Assembly (NCBI GenBank): GCA_000720995.1
Contig: JOEL01000018.1
Coordinates: 1-64,000, forward strand
DNA length: 64,000 nt
Direction of reading: 5' to 3'
Origin: Streptomyces celluloflavus
GTDB lineage: Bacteria > Actinomycetota > Actinomycetes > Streptomycetales > Streptomycetaceae
In this document: positions 43,386-51,867 of the stretch, one piece after another
Numbering within the stretch: position 1 is the first letter of the stretch
How the letters are laid out: each line of letters starts with the position of its first letter
The notes under the pieces: generated by a model
The model's input: only the letters and a program-made list of their open reading frames with translations
Told to the model about the DNA's origin: nothing
Database searches by the model: none
Made by a program: the position numbers and the translations under genes

Positions 43386-43494
43386 GGCCGGTCACGTGAT
43401 CGACGCGGGGCCGTGCGGGGAGTCCCCGGACGGCCCCGTCCGCCGTCGCCCCGCGCGCCGCGGCCAACCGTCGTAGACTGGTCGGTCCGGTAGT

Positions 43495-43531
43495 GGCCGG
43501 CCGCCTCCCCCGCCCGGGATGGCGGCCGGCC
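43495..43531 (+). promoter_or_regulatory. hairpin in the leader of the HAD phosphatase gene
   Basis: GGCCGGCCGCC (43495-43505) pairs perfectly with GGCGGCCGGCC (43521-43531), then comes CTTTCGTCCCTT. A TAGACT box at 43474-43479 is a possible -10 just upstream, so the hairpin would lie in the leader, 40 bases before the start codon, where it could attenuate expression. Confidence 0.45.
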
Positions 43532-43570
43532 CTTTCGTCCCTTCGGGGACACCCTCACGGAGGTGGCTGG

Positions 43571-44272
43571 ATGACCAGCAGCGTCCCCGCGGTCGGCACC
43601 CGTACGGCCGATCCCGCGACACTCCAGGCGGTCTTCCTCGACCTGGACGGCACGCTCGTCGACACCGAGGGCTTCTGGTGGGAGGCCGAGTCCGCGGTCT
43701 TCGCCGAACTGGGCCACACCCTGGACGAGGCGCACCGCGAGGTCGTGGTCGGCGGGCCGATGGCGCGCAGCGCCGCCTATCTGATCCAGGCGACCGGCGC
43801 CGATATCGCCCTGGCCGAGCTGACGCTGCTGCTCAACGCGCGCTTCATGACCCGGATCGCGCACGGGGTGCCCCTGATGCCGGGCGCGCGCCGGCTCCTG
43901 GCGGAACTCGCCGCCCACCGAGTGCCCACCGCCCTGGTCTCCGCCTCGCACCGCGGCGTCATCGACCGGATGCTGCATTCGCTGGGCCGGGAGAACTTCC
44001 GGCTGACGCTGGCCGGTGACGAGCTGCCCCGGACCAAACCGCATCCGGACCCCTATCTGACCGCGGCGGCGCGACTGGGCGTGGACCCGGCGCGCTGTGC
44101 GGTCGTGGAGGACACCGTGACGGGAGTGACGGCGGGGGAGGCCGCGGGCTGCCGGGTCGTCGCCGTGCCGTCGGTCACGCCGATCGCCCCCGCGTCCGGC
44201 CGCACGGTCGTCGGCTCACTCGAAGAAGTGGATCTGCCTTTTCTCCGGGCCCTCATCACGGAAAGCCGGTGA
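43571..44272 (+). CDS. HAD-superfamily phosphatase (beta-phosphoglucomutase-like)
   Basis: 233 aa. Motif I FLDLDGTLVDTEG carries the nucleophile Asp, motif II is ALVSASHRG (Ser/Thr), motif III is the Lys in PRTKPHPDPYL and motif IV is VVEDTVTGVTAG. A helical C1 cap lies between motif I and II. Substrate unknown; these proteins act on small sugar or nucleotide phosphates. ATG 43571 follows GGAGG at seven bases. Confidence 0.93.
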   Translation: MTSSVPAVGTRTADPATLQAVFLDLDGTLVDTEGFWWEAESAVFAELGHTLDEAHREVVVGGPMARSAAYLIQATGADIALAELTLLLNARFMTRIAHGVPLMPGARRLLAELAAHRVPTALVSASHRGVIDRMLHSLGRENFRLTLAGDELPRTKPHPDPYLTAAARLGVDPARCAVVEDTVTGVTAGEAAGCRVVAVPSVTPIAPASGRTVVGSLEEVDLPFLRALITESR

Positions 44273-44646
44273 GCCGTGCACTGAGCGTGTCCTGCCGAAA
44301 GCGGAAGGAACTGTGGGCAGCGGTGTGCTCATTTTCCGTGACGAATGCACCGAACGAATTCCCGTACACATGTGCACAATTGCGTGAGTGAGGTTTCTCA
44401 CGCGCCAGTGCGTCGACAGCAAGGTCAACTGTTGTTCCACGGAGCCTTTTCGGGACTCCTCCCGGGGGTAAGTGTCCGGATTGATGGGGCAGCGTACGAA
44501 ACGTTCCACCGTCCGGATATCGGTGACCTGGCTGCTGTTATCCGGGCGTGATATCCGGTCAACTCTGTTGTGTCCCGGACCCGCTGGCCGTTCCTACTAA
44601 TGTCGACGCGAGCAACACCTCTGCGCTGATAAGGAACCTGCCGACG
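44273..44646 (+). promoter_or_regulatory. long AT-richer leader region with inverted repeat
   Basis: 374 bases without a gene between the HAD phosphatase and the binding lipoprotein. CCGGATATC (44513-44521) and GATATCCGG (44550-44558) are inverted copies 28 bases apart, and TATCCGG occurs again at 44540. A further AGTGTCCGGATT lies at 44471. This looks like a regulator-binding region close to the promoter of the downstream gene. Confidence 0.4.
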
Positions 44647-46254
44647 ATGAATCGCAAGACCTTGGTGCTGCCGGCCCTGGCCGGTCTGCTCGTCCCCGCA
44701 CTCGCGGCCTGTGGCAGTACGGACGGCGCGGGCGAGGGCGGTGATCCGATCGTCGTCGGCACCACCGCCGCGATCGAGGCCATCAAGGACGCGCCGGCCC
44801 CTCTCGACCCCGCGCAGGCGTACGACGTCGACGCGATGAACGTGCTGCGCCCCAGCCTTCAGACGCTGCTGCGGCTGCCCAGGACCGGTAACGCGCCGGT
44901 GCCCGAAGCGGCCGAATCCTGCGGCTTCCGCGACACCCAGAACGAGCAGTACCGCTGCACCATGCGCAGCGGCCTGAAGTTCTCCAACGGGCATCCGCTC
45001 ACGGCGAAGGACGTCAAGTTCTCCATCGAGCGCATGCTCACCATCAACTTCGCCCGGGGTCCGGTCTCGCTGCTCAGCGGTATCGACAAGGTCGAGACGC
45101 CGAGCGAGAGCGAGGTGGTCTTCCACCTCAAGAAGCCCGACGCCACCTTCCCGCAGAAGCTCGCGACGCCGTCCGCGTCCATTCTCGACAGCGCCGTGTA
45201 CCCGAAGGACCGCCTTTTCAAGGGCTTCGACATCACGGGCTCCGGCCCGTACACGGTCAAGATCGAACGCAGCGGTGAGCGTGTCACCAAGGCGATCTAC
45301 ACCAAGAACCCGAATTACAAGGGCGGGATCACGGTGAAGAGCGACAAGGTCGAGATGCTGTTCTTCAAGGACTCCAAGTCCATGGAACAGGCGCTCCGCA
45401 AGGGCGACATCGACATGATGAACCGCAGCCTGTCGCCCGAGCAGATCCAGGGTCTGCAAAATGCCCGCGACAAGGGCATCACGCTCCAGGAGATGCCCGG
45501 CGCGGAGATCCGCTACCTCGCCTTCAACACCGACGACCCGGTGATCTCCGACAAGGCCGTACGCCAGGCCATGGCCCAGCTCGTGGACCGCGCCGCGCTG
45601 GTACGCGATGTGTACGCCTACACCGGCAACCCGCTCTACTCGCTGGTCCCGGCCGGCCTCACCGGCCACGTCAACTCCTTCTTCACCAAGTACGGCAACC
45701 CGAACGTGGCCGAGGCCCGCAAGATCCTCCAGCAGGCGCACGTCTCCACCCCGGTGAAGACGACCCTGACCTACACCAAGGACCACTACGGCGCCATCAC
45801 GGCCAAGGAGTTCAAGGAGCTGCAGAACCAGTTCAACAAGAGCGGCCTGTTCGACGTCGAGATCAAGGGCATCGACAACTGGCAGGAGTTCCGCAAGGAC
45901 CAGACCGAGGGCAAGTACGCGATCTACGGCATGGGCTGGTACGCCGACTTCCCGGACGCCGACAACTACATCGCGCCGTTCATCGGCAAGGGGAACTTCC
46001 TCAACATCCCCTACCGCAACGCCAAGATCGAGAGCCAGGCGATCATCGGCACCCGCCAGCAGGCGGACCGCAATGCCGCCGCCACCGGCTTCCAGCTGGC
46101 CCAGAACATCATCGCCGACGACGTACCGATCCTCCCGCTGTGGCAAGGCAAGCAGTACGTCGCCGCCCGGGACACCGTCACCGGCTCCGAGTGGGCCCTC
46201 AACTCCTCCTCCTCGCTCCAGATCTGGGAGCTGGGCCGCGGCGTCGGCAAGTGA
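44647..46254 (+). CDS. ABC transporter substrate-binding lipoprotein, SBP family 5
   Basis: 535 aa. The signal peptide MNRKTLVLPALAGLLVPALA ends in lipobox LAAC (Cys22). The mature part has the oligopeptide/dipeptide-binding (SBP_bac_5) features RSGLKFSNGHPLTAKDVKFSI, the ATFPQKL stretch and RYLAFNTDDPVISDKAVRQAM. No permease or ATPase genes adjoin, so it is an orphan or works with a transporter encoded elsewhere. ATG 44647 is preceded by AAGGA at a long spacing of 11; no better start exists. Confidence 0.92.
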   Translation: MNRKTLVLPALAGLLVPALAACGSTDGAGEGGDPIVVGTTAAIEAIKDAPAPLDPAQAYDVDAMNVLRPSLQTLLRLPRTGNAPVPEAAESCGFRDTQNEQYRCTMRSGLKFSNGHPLTAKDVKFSIERMLTINFARGPVSLLSGIDKVETPSESEVVFHLKKPDATFPQKLATPSASILDSAVYPKDRLFKGFDITGSGPYTVKIERSGERVTKAIYTKNPNYKGGITVKSDKVEMLFFKDSKSMEQALRKGDIDMMNRSLSPEQIQGLQNARDKGITLQEMPGAEIRYLAFNTDDPVISDKAVRQAMAQLVDRAALVRDVYAYTGNPLYSLVPAGLTGHVNSFFTKYGNPNVAEARKILQQAHVSTPVKTTLTYTKDHYGAITAKEFKELQNQFNKSGLFDVEIKGIDNWQEFRKDQTEGKYAIYGMGWYADFPDADNYIAPFIGKGNFLNIPYRNAKIESQAIIGTRQQADRNAAATGFQLAQNIIADDVPILPLWQGKQYVAARDTVTGSEWALNSSSSLQIWELGRGVGK

Positions 46255-46282
46255 CGCCCGGCTGAGCCGAGCGTCCGGCGCG

Positions 46283-46337
46283 GACACGACGGCGGGGCCG
46301 GCCCGAGGAATCCTCGGGCCGGCCCCGCCGTCGTGTC
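46283..46337. terminator. 27-bp perfect inverted repeat, bidirectional terminator
   Basis: Bases 46283-46309 are the exact reverse complement of 46311-46337 with a single base between, giving a practical stem of about 26 pairs with a three-base loop. It lies between convergent genes ending at 46254 and 46370 and should stop transcription both ways. It is unusually long for an intrinsic terminator here. Confidence 0.85.
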
Positions 46338-46369
46338 TCCGGCTCCGGCCGTGCCGGGTGCCGCGGCCG

Positions 46370-47041
46370 CTACTGCGCGCCGGGGCGCACCAGCCCGCTC
46401 TCGTACGCGTACACCGCGGCCTGCACCCGGTCGCGCAGCCCCAGCTTCGTCAGCACATGGCCGACATGCGTCTTGACCGTCGTCTCGCTCACGAACAGCT
46501 CCGCGGCGATCTCGGCGTTCGACAGCCCGCGGGCCACCAGCTTCAGCACCTCGACCTCACGCTCGGTGAGGGTGTGCAGCGTGTCCGGCATCGGCTCCTC
46601 GCCCGACGGCAGATGCCCGGCGTACTTGTCCAGCAGTCGGCGCGTGATGCTCGGCGCGAGCATCGCCTCGCCCGCCGCCACCACCCGGATCGCCTGCACC
46701 AGCTCATTGGCCGGCGCGTCCTTGAGCAGGAACCCGCTGGCACCCGCCCGCAGCGCCTCGACGACGTACTCGTCCAGATCGAAGGTCGTCAGCACCAGCA
46801 CCTTGGCCGGGCCGTCCTTCGCCGGGCCGGTGATCTGCCGGGTCGCCTCGACACCGTCCATCCGCGGCATCCGGATGTCCATCAGCACCACATCGGGCTG
46901 TAGCGCCCGCACCTGGTCCAGCGCCTGGAGACCGTCGCCGGCCTCGCCGACGACCGCCAGATCCTGCTCGGCCTCCAGAATCATCCGGAATCCCGTGCGC
47001 AGCAGGGGCTGGTCGTCGACCAGCAGGACGCGGATAGCCAC
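46370..47041 (-). CDS. NarL/FixJ-family response regulator
   Basis: 223 aa. Receiver domain: acidic pair Asp9-Asp10 (LLVDDQP), phosphoacceptor Asp55 (LMDIRMPRMDG), switch Thr in VLTTFD and the Lys in LLKDAP. The C-terminal LuxR-type HTH is LTEREVEVLKLVARGLSNAEIAAELFVSETTVKTHV. GTG 47041 follows AAGGAG. No histidine kinase gene is nearby, so its partner is elsewhere. It begins 13 bases after the nuclease gene and is probably co-transcribed with it. Confidence 0.95.
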   Translation of the reverse strand: MAIRVLLVDDQPLLRTGFRMILEAEQDLAVVGEAGDGLQALDQVRALQPDVVLMDIRMPRMDGVEATRQITGPAKDGPAKVLVLTTFDLDEYVVEALRAGASGFLLKDAPANELVQAIRVVAAGEAMLAPSITRRLLDKYAGHLPSGEEPMPDTLHTLTEREVEVLKLVARGLSNAEIAAELFVSETTVKTHVGHVLTKLGLRDRVQAAVYAYESGLVRPGAQ

Positions 47042-47054
47042 GAACACTCCTTCG

Positions 47055-48038
47055 TTAGATCTGCTCCATTCTGCCCTGCGCCGCCCCGTCGCCGTCCGCC
47101 GGGCGGACCGGCAGCGGATAGACCGGGGGAGTGCCGCCGAATTCCGGGCAGTGCGCCTGGTGGTCGCACCAGCCGCAGAGCTTGGTCGGCCGCGGCTGCC
47201 AGTCCCCGGAGTCCGTGGCCCGCTGGATCGCGTCCCACAGCGCCAGCAACTTCCGCTCCACACCCCGCAGATCGGCCTCGGACGGGTCGTACGTCCGCAC
47301 ATCGCCGCTGCCCAGATACACCAGCTGCAACCGCCGCGGCACCGTGCCCCGCAGCCGCCACATCACCAGCGCGTAGAACTTCATCTGGAACAGCGCGCCC
47401 TCGGCGTACTCCGGCCGGGGCGCCTTGCCGGTCTTGTAGTCGACGATCCGCACCTCGCCCGTCGGCGCGATATCGACCCGGTCGATGAACCCCCGCAACC
47501 GGAGCCCGGAATCCAGCACCGTCTCCACATACAGCTCGCGGTCGGCCGGCTCCAGACGCGTCGGATCCTCCAGCGAGAACCACCGCTCCACCAGCGCCTC
47601 GGCGTCCGCCAGCCACGTCCCCAGCCGCTCGCCCCCGGGATCGTCCGCGAACAGCTCCGCCAGCTCCGGCCGCTTGGCCAGCAGCTTCTCCCACTCGCCC
47701 GGCACCATCGCCCGCGCCCCGGGCGCCGTACGCTCCGCCGCCGGCGCGTCGAAGAGCCGCTCCAGCACCGCGTGCACCACCGTGCCCCGCGTCGCCGCGG
47801 CGCTCGGCTTCTCCGGCAGCTTGTCGATCACCCGGAAGCGGTAGAGCAGCGGGCACTGCATGAAATCGCCCGCCCGCGACGGGGAGAGCGCGACCGGACG
47901 CCCGCCGGCCCCCGCCGGCGAACTCTCACCCGGCTGCGGTCCGCGCGGCGCCCCCGGTCCGGCCGCGGCCTGCCGCGGGTCCGGCCCGCCCTGTTCACCC
48001 TGCGTGGCCGCCCGGGCCTTCTCGGTGCTCGTTCCCAT
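47055..48038 (-). CDS. RecB-family PD-(D/E)XK nuclease with Fe-S cysteines
   Basis: 327 aa. The core is GFIDRVDIAPTGEVRIVDYK (Asp then xYK), the RecB/AddB-type nuclease motif with QMKFYALVMW following. Cys62 in FMQCPLLYRF and the C-terminal trio in KLCGWCDHQAHCPEF bracket the domain as in the 4Fe-4S-stabilised RecB/Cas4-like nucleases. The first about 45 residues are Pro/Gly-rich. ATG 48038 lacks a ribosome binding site, so the mRNA may be leaderless. No helicase neighbour is seen. Function in repair or processing is inferred from family. Confidence 0.9.
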   Translation of the reverse strand: MGTSTEKARAATQGEQGGPDPRQAAAGPGAPRGPQPGESSPAGAGGRPVALSPSRAGDFMQCPLLYRFRVIDKLPEKPSAAATRGTVVHAVLERLFDAPAAERTAPGARAMVPGEWEKLLAKRPELAELFADDPGGERLGTWLADAEALVERWFSLEDPTRLEPADRELYVETVLDSGLRLRGFIDRVDIAPTGEVRIVDYKTGKAPRPEYAEGALFQMKFYALVMWRLRGTVPRRLQLVYLGSGDVRTYDPSEADLRGVERKLLALWDAIQRATDSGDWQPRPTKLCGWCDHQAHCPEFGGTPPVYPLPVRPADGDGAAQGRMEQI

Positions 48039-48237
48039 GCCATAAGACCCTACGGCCCGCCACTGACACCGCGCACCGTTCCGAACGGTGTCCGGGCGCC
48101 GTCCGGGGGCCGGGGGCCCCGCGGCGGATCACAACACCGCATTCCGCATACCATCGACGCCAGACCCCTTTGCCCTGCATGATCGAGAGAGATCGCGCCG
48201 AGCAGGTGCGAAGGCCGTATTTCGACGAGGGGACGCC

Positions 48238-49494
48238 GTGGACGAGAGCGGGAAGCCGCAGGACCCCCAGGAGTCCGGGCCGCCCCAGCCGCCCAAGGGC
48301 GGCAAGGAGCGCCGGGCGCCCGCGCCGGACGGCGGGAAGCGGAGCCCCGGCGGCGGCATCCTCATGGGCCGCCCCTTCGGCGTGCCCGTCTACGTCGCCC
48401 CCAGCTGGTTCCTCGTCGCCGCCCTGATCACCTGGGTCTTCGGCGGCCAGCTGGAGCGCGTACTCCCCGAGCTGGGCAGCGCCCGCTACCTCGTCTCGCT
48501 CTTCTTCGCCGTCGCCTTCTACGCCTCGGTGCTCATCCACGAGCTGGCGCACACCGTCGCGGCACTCCGCTTCAAACTCCCCGTACGCCGCATCCAGCTC
48601 CAGTTCTTCGGTGGCGTCTCGGAGATCGAGAAGGAGAGCGAGACCCCCGGCCGGGAGTTCGTCCTGGCCTTCGTCGGCCCGCTGCTCTCCCTCGTCCTCG
48701 CCGGTGTCTTCTACGCCGGTATGCAACTGGTCGAGCCCGGTACGGTCCCCGGCGTCCTGCTCGCCGGCCTGATGATCTCCAACCTCATCGTCGCCGTCTT
48801 CAACTTCCTCCCCGGCCTCCCGCTGGACGGCGGCCGGATGCTGCGCGCCGTCGTCTGGAAGCTCACCGGCAACCCCATGAGCGGCACCGTCGCCGCGGCC
48901 TGGGTGGGCCGCGCCCTCGCCGTCACGGTCCTCATCGGCCTCCCCCTGCTCACCCACACCGGCGCCCTCGGCAACACCCGCCCCGAGATCGGCGGCGCCG
49001 ACTCGCTCACCGACGCCCTGCTCGCGGCGATCCTCGCCGCCATCATCTGGACCGGCGCGGGCAACAGCCTGCGCGTCGCCCGGCTGCGCGAACGCCTCCC
49101 CGACCTCCAGGCCCGCAACCTCACCCGGCGCGCCGTCCCCGTCGAGACCGAGACCCCCCTTTCCGAGGCACTGCGCCGAGCCAACGACGCCGGCGCCAGC
49201 GCACTGGTCGTCGTGGACGGACAGGGCGAGCCCACCGCCCTCGTGCGCGAGGCCGCCATCGTCGGCGTCCCCGAGCACCGCCGCCCCTGGGTCGCCGTCG
49301 GCACCCTCGCCCAGGACCTCAGGGACGGTATGCGGGTCTCCGCCGAGCTCGCCGGCGAGGACCTCCTCGAATACCTGCGGGCCACCCCCGCCACCGAGTA
49401 CCTCGTGGTCGAGGACACCGGCGAGATCTACGGAGTGCTGTCCACCGCGGACGTGGAGCGCGCCTTCGTCTCCGCCATGGCCCGCCACTCCTGA
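48238..49494 (+). CDS. M50 site-2 protease homologue with CBS domains
   Basis: 418-residue integral membrane protein. The zinc motif HELAH (101-105) sits in a hydrophobic helix (SVLIHELAHTVAA), and the third ligand Asp is in FLPGLPLDGGRM, matching SpoIVFB/Rip3-type proteases with about six helices. After the membrane part, from about 295, come CBS-pair sequences (AVPVETETPLSEALRRAND and TEYLVVEDTGEIYGVLSTAD) that bind nucleotides. GTG 48238 follows GAGGGGA. Substrate unknown. Confidence 0.9.
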   Translation: MDESGKPQDPQESGPPQPPKGGKERRAPAPDGGKRSPGGGILMGRPFGVPVYVAPSWFLVAALITWVFGGQLERVLPELGSARYLVSLFFAVAFYASVLIHELAHTVAALRFKLPVRRIQLQFFGGVSEIEKESETPGREFVLAFVGPLLSLVLAGVFYAGMQLVEPGTVPGVLLAGLMISNLIVAVFNFLPGLPLDGGRMLRAVVWKLTGNPMSGTVAAAWVGRALAVTVLIGLPLLTHTGALGNTRPEIGGADSLTDALLAAILAAIIWTGAGNSLRVARLRERLPDLQARNLTRRAVPVETETPLSEALRRANDAGASALVVVDGQGEPTALVREAAIVGVPEHRRPWVAVGTLAQDLRDGMRVSAELAGEDLLEYLRATPATEYLVVEDTGEIYGVLSTADVERAFVSAMARHS

Positions 49495-49549
49495 GCCGCC
49501 CGCCCACCCCGCCGGGAACCCTCTGGTCCCGGGCGTCCCCAGGGGCCGG

Positions 49550-49555
49550 TAGGCT
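49550..49555 (+). promoter_or_regulatory. -10 box of a probable leaderless trmI promoter
   Basis: TAGGCT ends six bases before ATG 49562, and no ribosome binding site is present, so transcription probably begins at or next to the start codon. No clear -35 is visible. Confidence 0.5.
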
Positions 49556-49561
49556 GGTCAC

Positions 49562-50491
49562 ATGTCCGAACCGACCGGTGCCGCCCGCCGTCGCGGGCCC
49601 TTCAAGGTCGGGGACCAGGTCCAGCTCACCGACCCCAAGGGACGCCACTACACCTTCACGCTCGAAGAGGGAAAAAGCTTCCACACCCACAAGGGAGCCT
49701 TCCCCCACGACGAGCTGATCGGTGCTCCCGAGGGCAGTGTTGTCCGTACCACCGGGAACGTCGCCTACCTTGCGCTGCGCCCGCTGCTCCCCGACTACGT
49801 CCTGTCCATGCCCCGCGGCGCCGCCGTGGTCTACCCCAAGGACGCGGGGCAGATCCTGGCGATGGCCGACATCTTCCCCGGCGCCCGGGTCGTCGAGGCG
49901 GGGGTGGGATCCGGCTCGCTCAGCAGCTTCCTGCTGCGCGCCATCGGCGACCACGGCATGCTGCACTCCTACGAGCGCCGCGCCGACTTCGCCGAGATCG
50001 CCACGCAGAACGTCGAGCGCTACTTCGGCAGCCCGCACCCCGCGTGGACGCTCACCGTCGGTGACCTCCAGGACAACCTCTCCGACACCGACGTCGACCG
50101 CGTCATCCTCGACATGCTCGCCCCCTGGGAGTGCCTGGAGGCCGTCTCCAAGGCCCTGGTCCCCGGCGGCATCCTGTGCGCCTACGTCGCCACGACCACG
50201 CAGCTGGCCCGCACCGTCGAGGCGATCCGCGAGCACGGCACCTTCAACGAGCCGTCGGCCTGGGAGTCCATGGTCCGCACCTGGCACGTCGAGGGCCTGG
50301 CCGTCCGGCCCGACCACCGCATGATCGGCCACACCGGCTTCCTGCTCACCGCCCGCCGCCTCGCCGACGGCGTCGAGCCCCCGCTGCGCCGCCGCCGGCC
50401 CGCCAAGGGCGCGTACGGCGACGACTACACCGGACCCGGCAAGGCCGAGGGTGCGGCGGCCGCGGGCAGCGGCTCCGGAGAGCGCGGCTGA
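49562..50491 (+). CDS. trmI: tRNA (adenine-58-N1)-methyltransferase
   Basis: 309 aa. It methylates A58 in the T loop of tRNAs using S-adenosylmethionine. The N-terminal beta domain includes GRHYTFTLEEGKSFHTHKG. The Rossmann core has the SAM motif VVEAGVGSGSLSSFLLRAI and the later VILDMLAPWECLEAV (catalytic Asp). The last about 50 residues are basic then Gly/Ala-rich. In Streptomyces and mycobacteria this gene lies just upstream of the proteasome ATPase gene, as here. Confidence 0.95.
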   Translation: MSEPTGAARRRGPFKVGDQVQLTDPKGRHYTFTLEEGKSFHTHKGAFPHDELIGAPEGSVVRTTGNVAYLALRPLLPDYVLSMPRGAAVVYPKDAGQILAMADIFPGARVVEAGVGSGSLSSFLLRAIGDHGMLHSYERRADFAEIATQNVERYFGSPHPAWTLTVGDLQDNLSDTDVDRVILDMLAPWECLEAVSKALVPGGILCAYVATTTQLARTVEAIREHGTFNEPSAWESMVRTWHVEGLAVRPDHRMIGHTGFLLTARRLADGVEPPLRRRRPAKGAYGDDYTGPGKAEGAAAAGSGSGERG

Positions 50492-50518
50492 CCCGCGCTC
50501 AGGACACCGAACCACCAG

Positions 50519-50558
50519 GCGCCGCCGACGAGTTCCCCTCGGGAACCGTCGGCGGCGC
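50519..50558 (+). terminator. intrinsic terminator of trmI
   Basis: Two stacked stems, 12 bp outer (50519-50530 with 50547-50558) and 6 bp inner (GTTCCC/GGGAAC) separated by one bulged A, with a CTC loop, followed by TGTTTCGTT. Confidence 0.9.
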
Positions 50559-50668
50559 TGTTTCGTTCTCCCCGCAAAACTCCGGATCGGCTGGTTCCTC
50601 GGCGCCCCGTCCTGTGGAACGATGCCGGTCACTCCCACCGCCACAGCTCTTCACAGGAGTTACCCCGC

Positions 50669-51253
50669 GTGCAGCCCTTGGCAGGCCCGGACCTTCCGCA
50701 CACCCAGCCCCGCCCCATGCACTGGCTCGTCACCGCCGCCGCCCTCGCGGCGGTCGTCGCGGCCGCATCCTTCGTCCAGCCGCCCGACGCCACCGCCACC
50801 ACCTCGGGCGACGCCGGGACCGGCCGGCGGTCCGCGGCGGCCCCCGATCCGGCCAAGGCGACCTTTCCCGTCGACTGCGGCCCCCACCGCCTCGACGTGG
50901 TGACGAAGGCGTCCGGCGACCTCGACGGCGACGGCACGGCCGAGACCGTCGCCGTGGTCCGCTGCCACTCCGAGGCCGGCACCCCGCCCAGCGGCATCTA
51001 CGTCCTCGCCCAGCCCGCCGACGCCAAGGCCGCACCGCGGATCGTGGCCACCCTGCTCGCGCCCGCCCGGAAGCTCAGCGTCGAGGACTTCGCCCTGCGG
51101 CGCGGCGTGATCTCCGCGACGCTCCTGGGCTACTCCACCACCGACGTACCGCGCTGCTGCCCCGACGTCCGCACGGCCGTCAAGTGGCAATGGAAAGGCG
51201 GGAAGTTCGTCCAGAGCGAACTCCCCGCCACGTCGAGCACCGAGCGTGCCTGA
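50669..51253 (+). CDS. secreted or membrane-anchored hypothetical protein
   Basis: 194 aa. One hydrophobic segment (HWLVTAAALAAVVAAASFV, residues 18-36) acts as signal or anchor. The exported part has four Cys (VDCGP, VVRCH, RCCPD) that could pair, and the segment DLDGDGTAETVAVVRC recalls a single FG-GAP/calcium-binding-like repeat. No enzyme motif. GTG 50669 follows AGGAG at eight bases. Not recognised beyond that. Confidence 0.75.
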   Translation: MQPLAGPDLPHTQPRPMHWLVTAAALAAVVAAASFVQPPDATATTSGDAGTGRRSAAAPDPAKATFPVDCGPHRLDVVTKASGDLDGDGTAETVAVVRCHSEAGTPPSGIYVLAQPADAKAAPRIVATLLAPARKLSVEDFALRRGVISATLLGYSTTDVPRCCPDVRTAVKWQWKGGKFVQSELPATSSTERA

Positions 51254-51321
51254 CCCGTCACCTGGCGTACGAGCGTCTTCCGTGGTGTCTACGCCACGCC
51301 TACGCTTCGTCGACGCCGTGT

Positions 51322-51618
51322 CTACTCCGCGTCCGGACCGTACACCTCGACCCGGTCCGCGACGCGGCGGACGTGAATGCAGTCCCCGGGGCACTCCTTG
51401 GCGGAGTCCCGTACGTCATTGAGCAGTGTCAGCGGGACGGGCGTTGTGGCGCCCTTGTCCTGAAGCAGCTCGTCATCGGCGCTCTTCACATAGGCCAGGC
51501 CATCGATGTCGAGCTCGAAGACCTCCGGCGCGTACTGCGCGCAGATACCGTCGCCGGTGCACAGGTCCTGGTCGATCCAGACTTCAAGCTCTGGACGGGC
51601 TTCATCCTGTGCGGTCAT
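51322..51618 (-). CDS. ferredoxin, 3Fe-4S type
   Basis: 98 aa, acidic. Cluster ligands are Cys20 and Cys26 (C-x5-C, the middle Cys of a 4Fe motif replaced) plus Cys76 followed by Pro, as in P450-partner 3Fe-4S ferredoxins. Cys80 is extra. The interior VFELDIDGLAYV is typical. ATG 51618 is preceded by AGGCGAG. No P450 is in the window. It diverges from the proteasome ATPase gene. Confidence 0.92.
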   Translation of the reverse strand: MTAQDEARPELEVWIDQDLCTGDGICAQYAPEVFELDIDGLAYVKSADDELLQDKGATTPVPLTLLNDVRDSAKECPGDCIHVRRVADRVEVYGPDAE

Positions 51619-51867
51619 CTCGCCTGCCGTTCCTACTTACGTGAACCAATTTTGACTAAGTGGTGCCAGCCCTGACGGGTGTTGACCGACTCGACGATAC
51701 AACCGCTCGCTTTCCGATGTTGTTGGGTGGGTATTCCCTTGGCGTGAGGACGTGCGCAAGGGTGAAGATCGGACACACCCCGACAGTCTTTTCGATCTAG
51801 GGGTTTCAACCTGCACCGGCCCAGGTAGGGTCAGGAAGCGTCCAGCTCCTTGGAGGAGGTGAGGACC
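51619..51867. other. divergent promoter region, ferredoxin / proteasome ATPase
   Basis: 249 bases holding the promoters of both genes. TTTTGACT near 51650 and TTGACC near 51681 are possible -35 elements, but matching -10 boxes are not convincing. No inverted repeat stands out. Confidence 0.4.

Noticed and set aside
39752-44044. 1430-codon open frame antisense to metH
   Set aside because: High-GC genes on one strand create long stop-free frames on the other. The metH frame has complete family motifs and a ribosome binding site; the antisense frame has neither.
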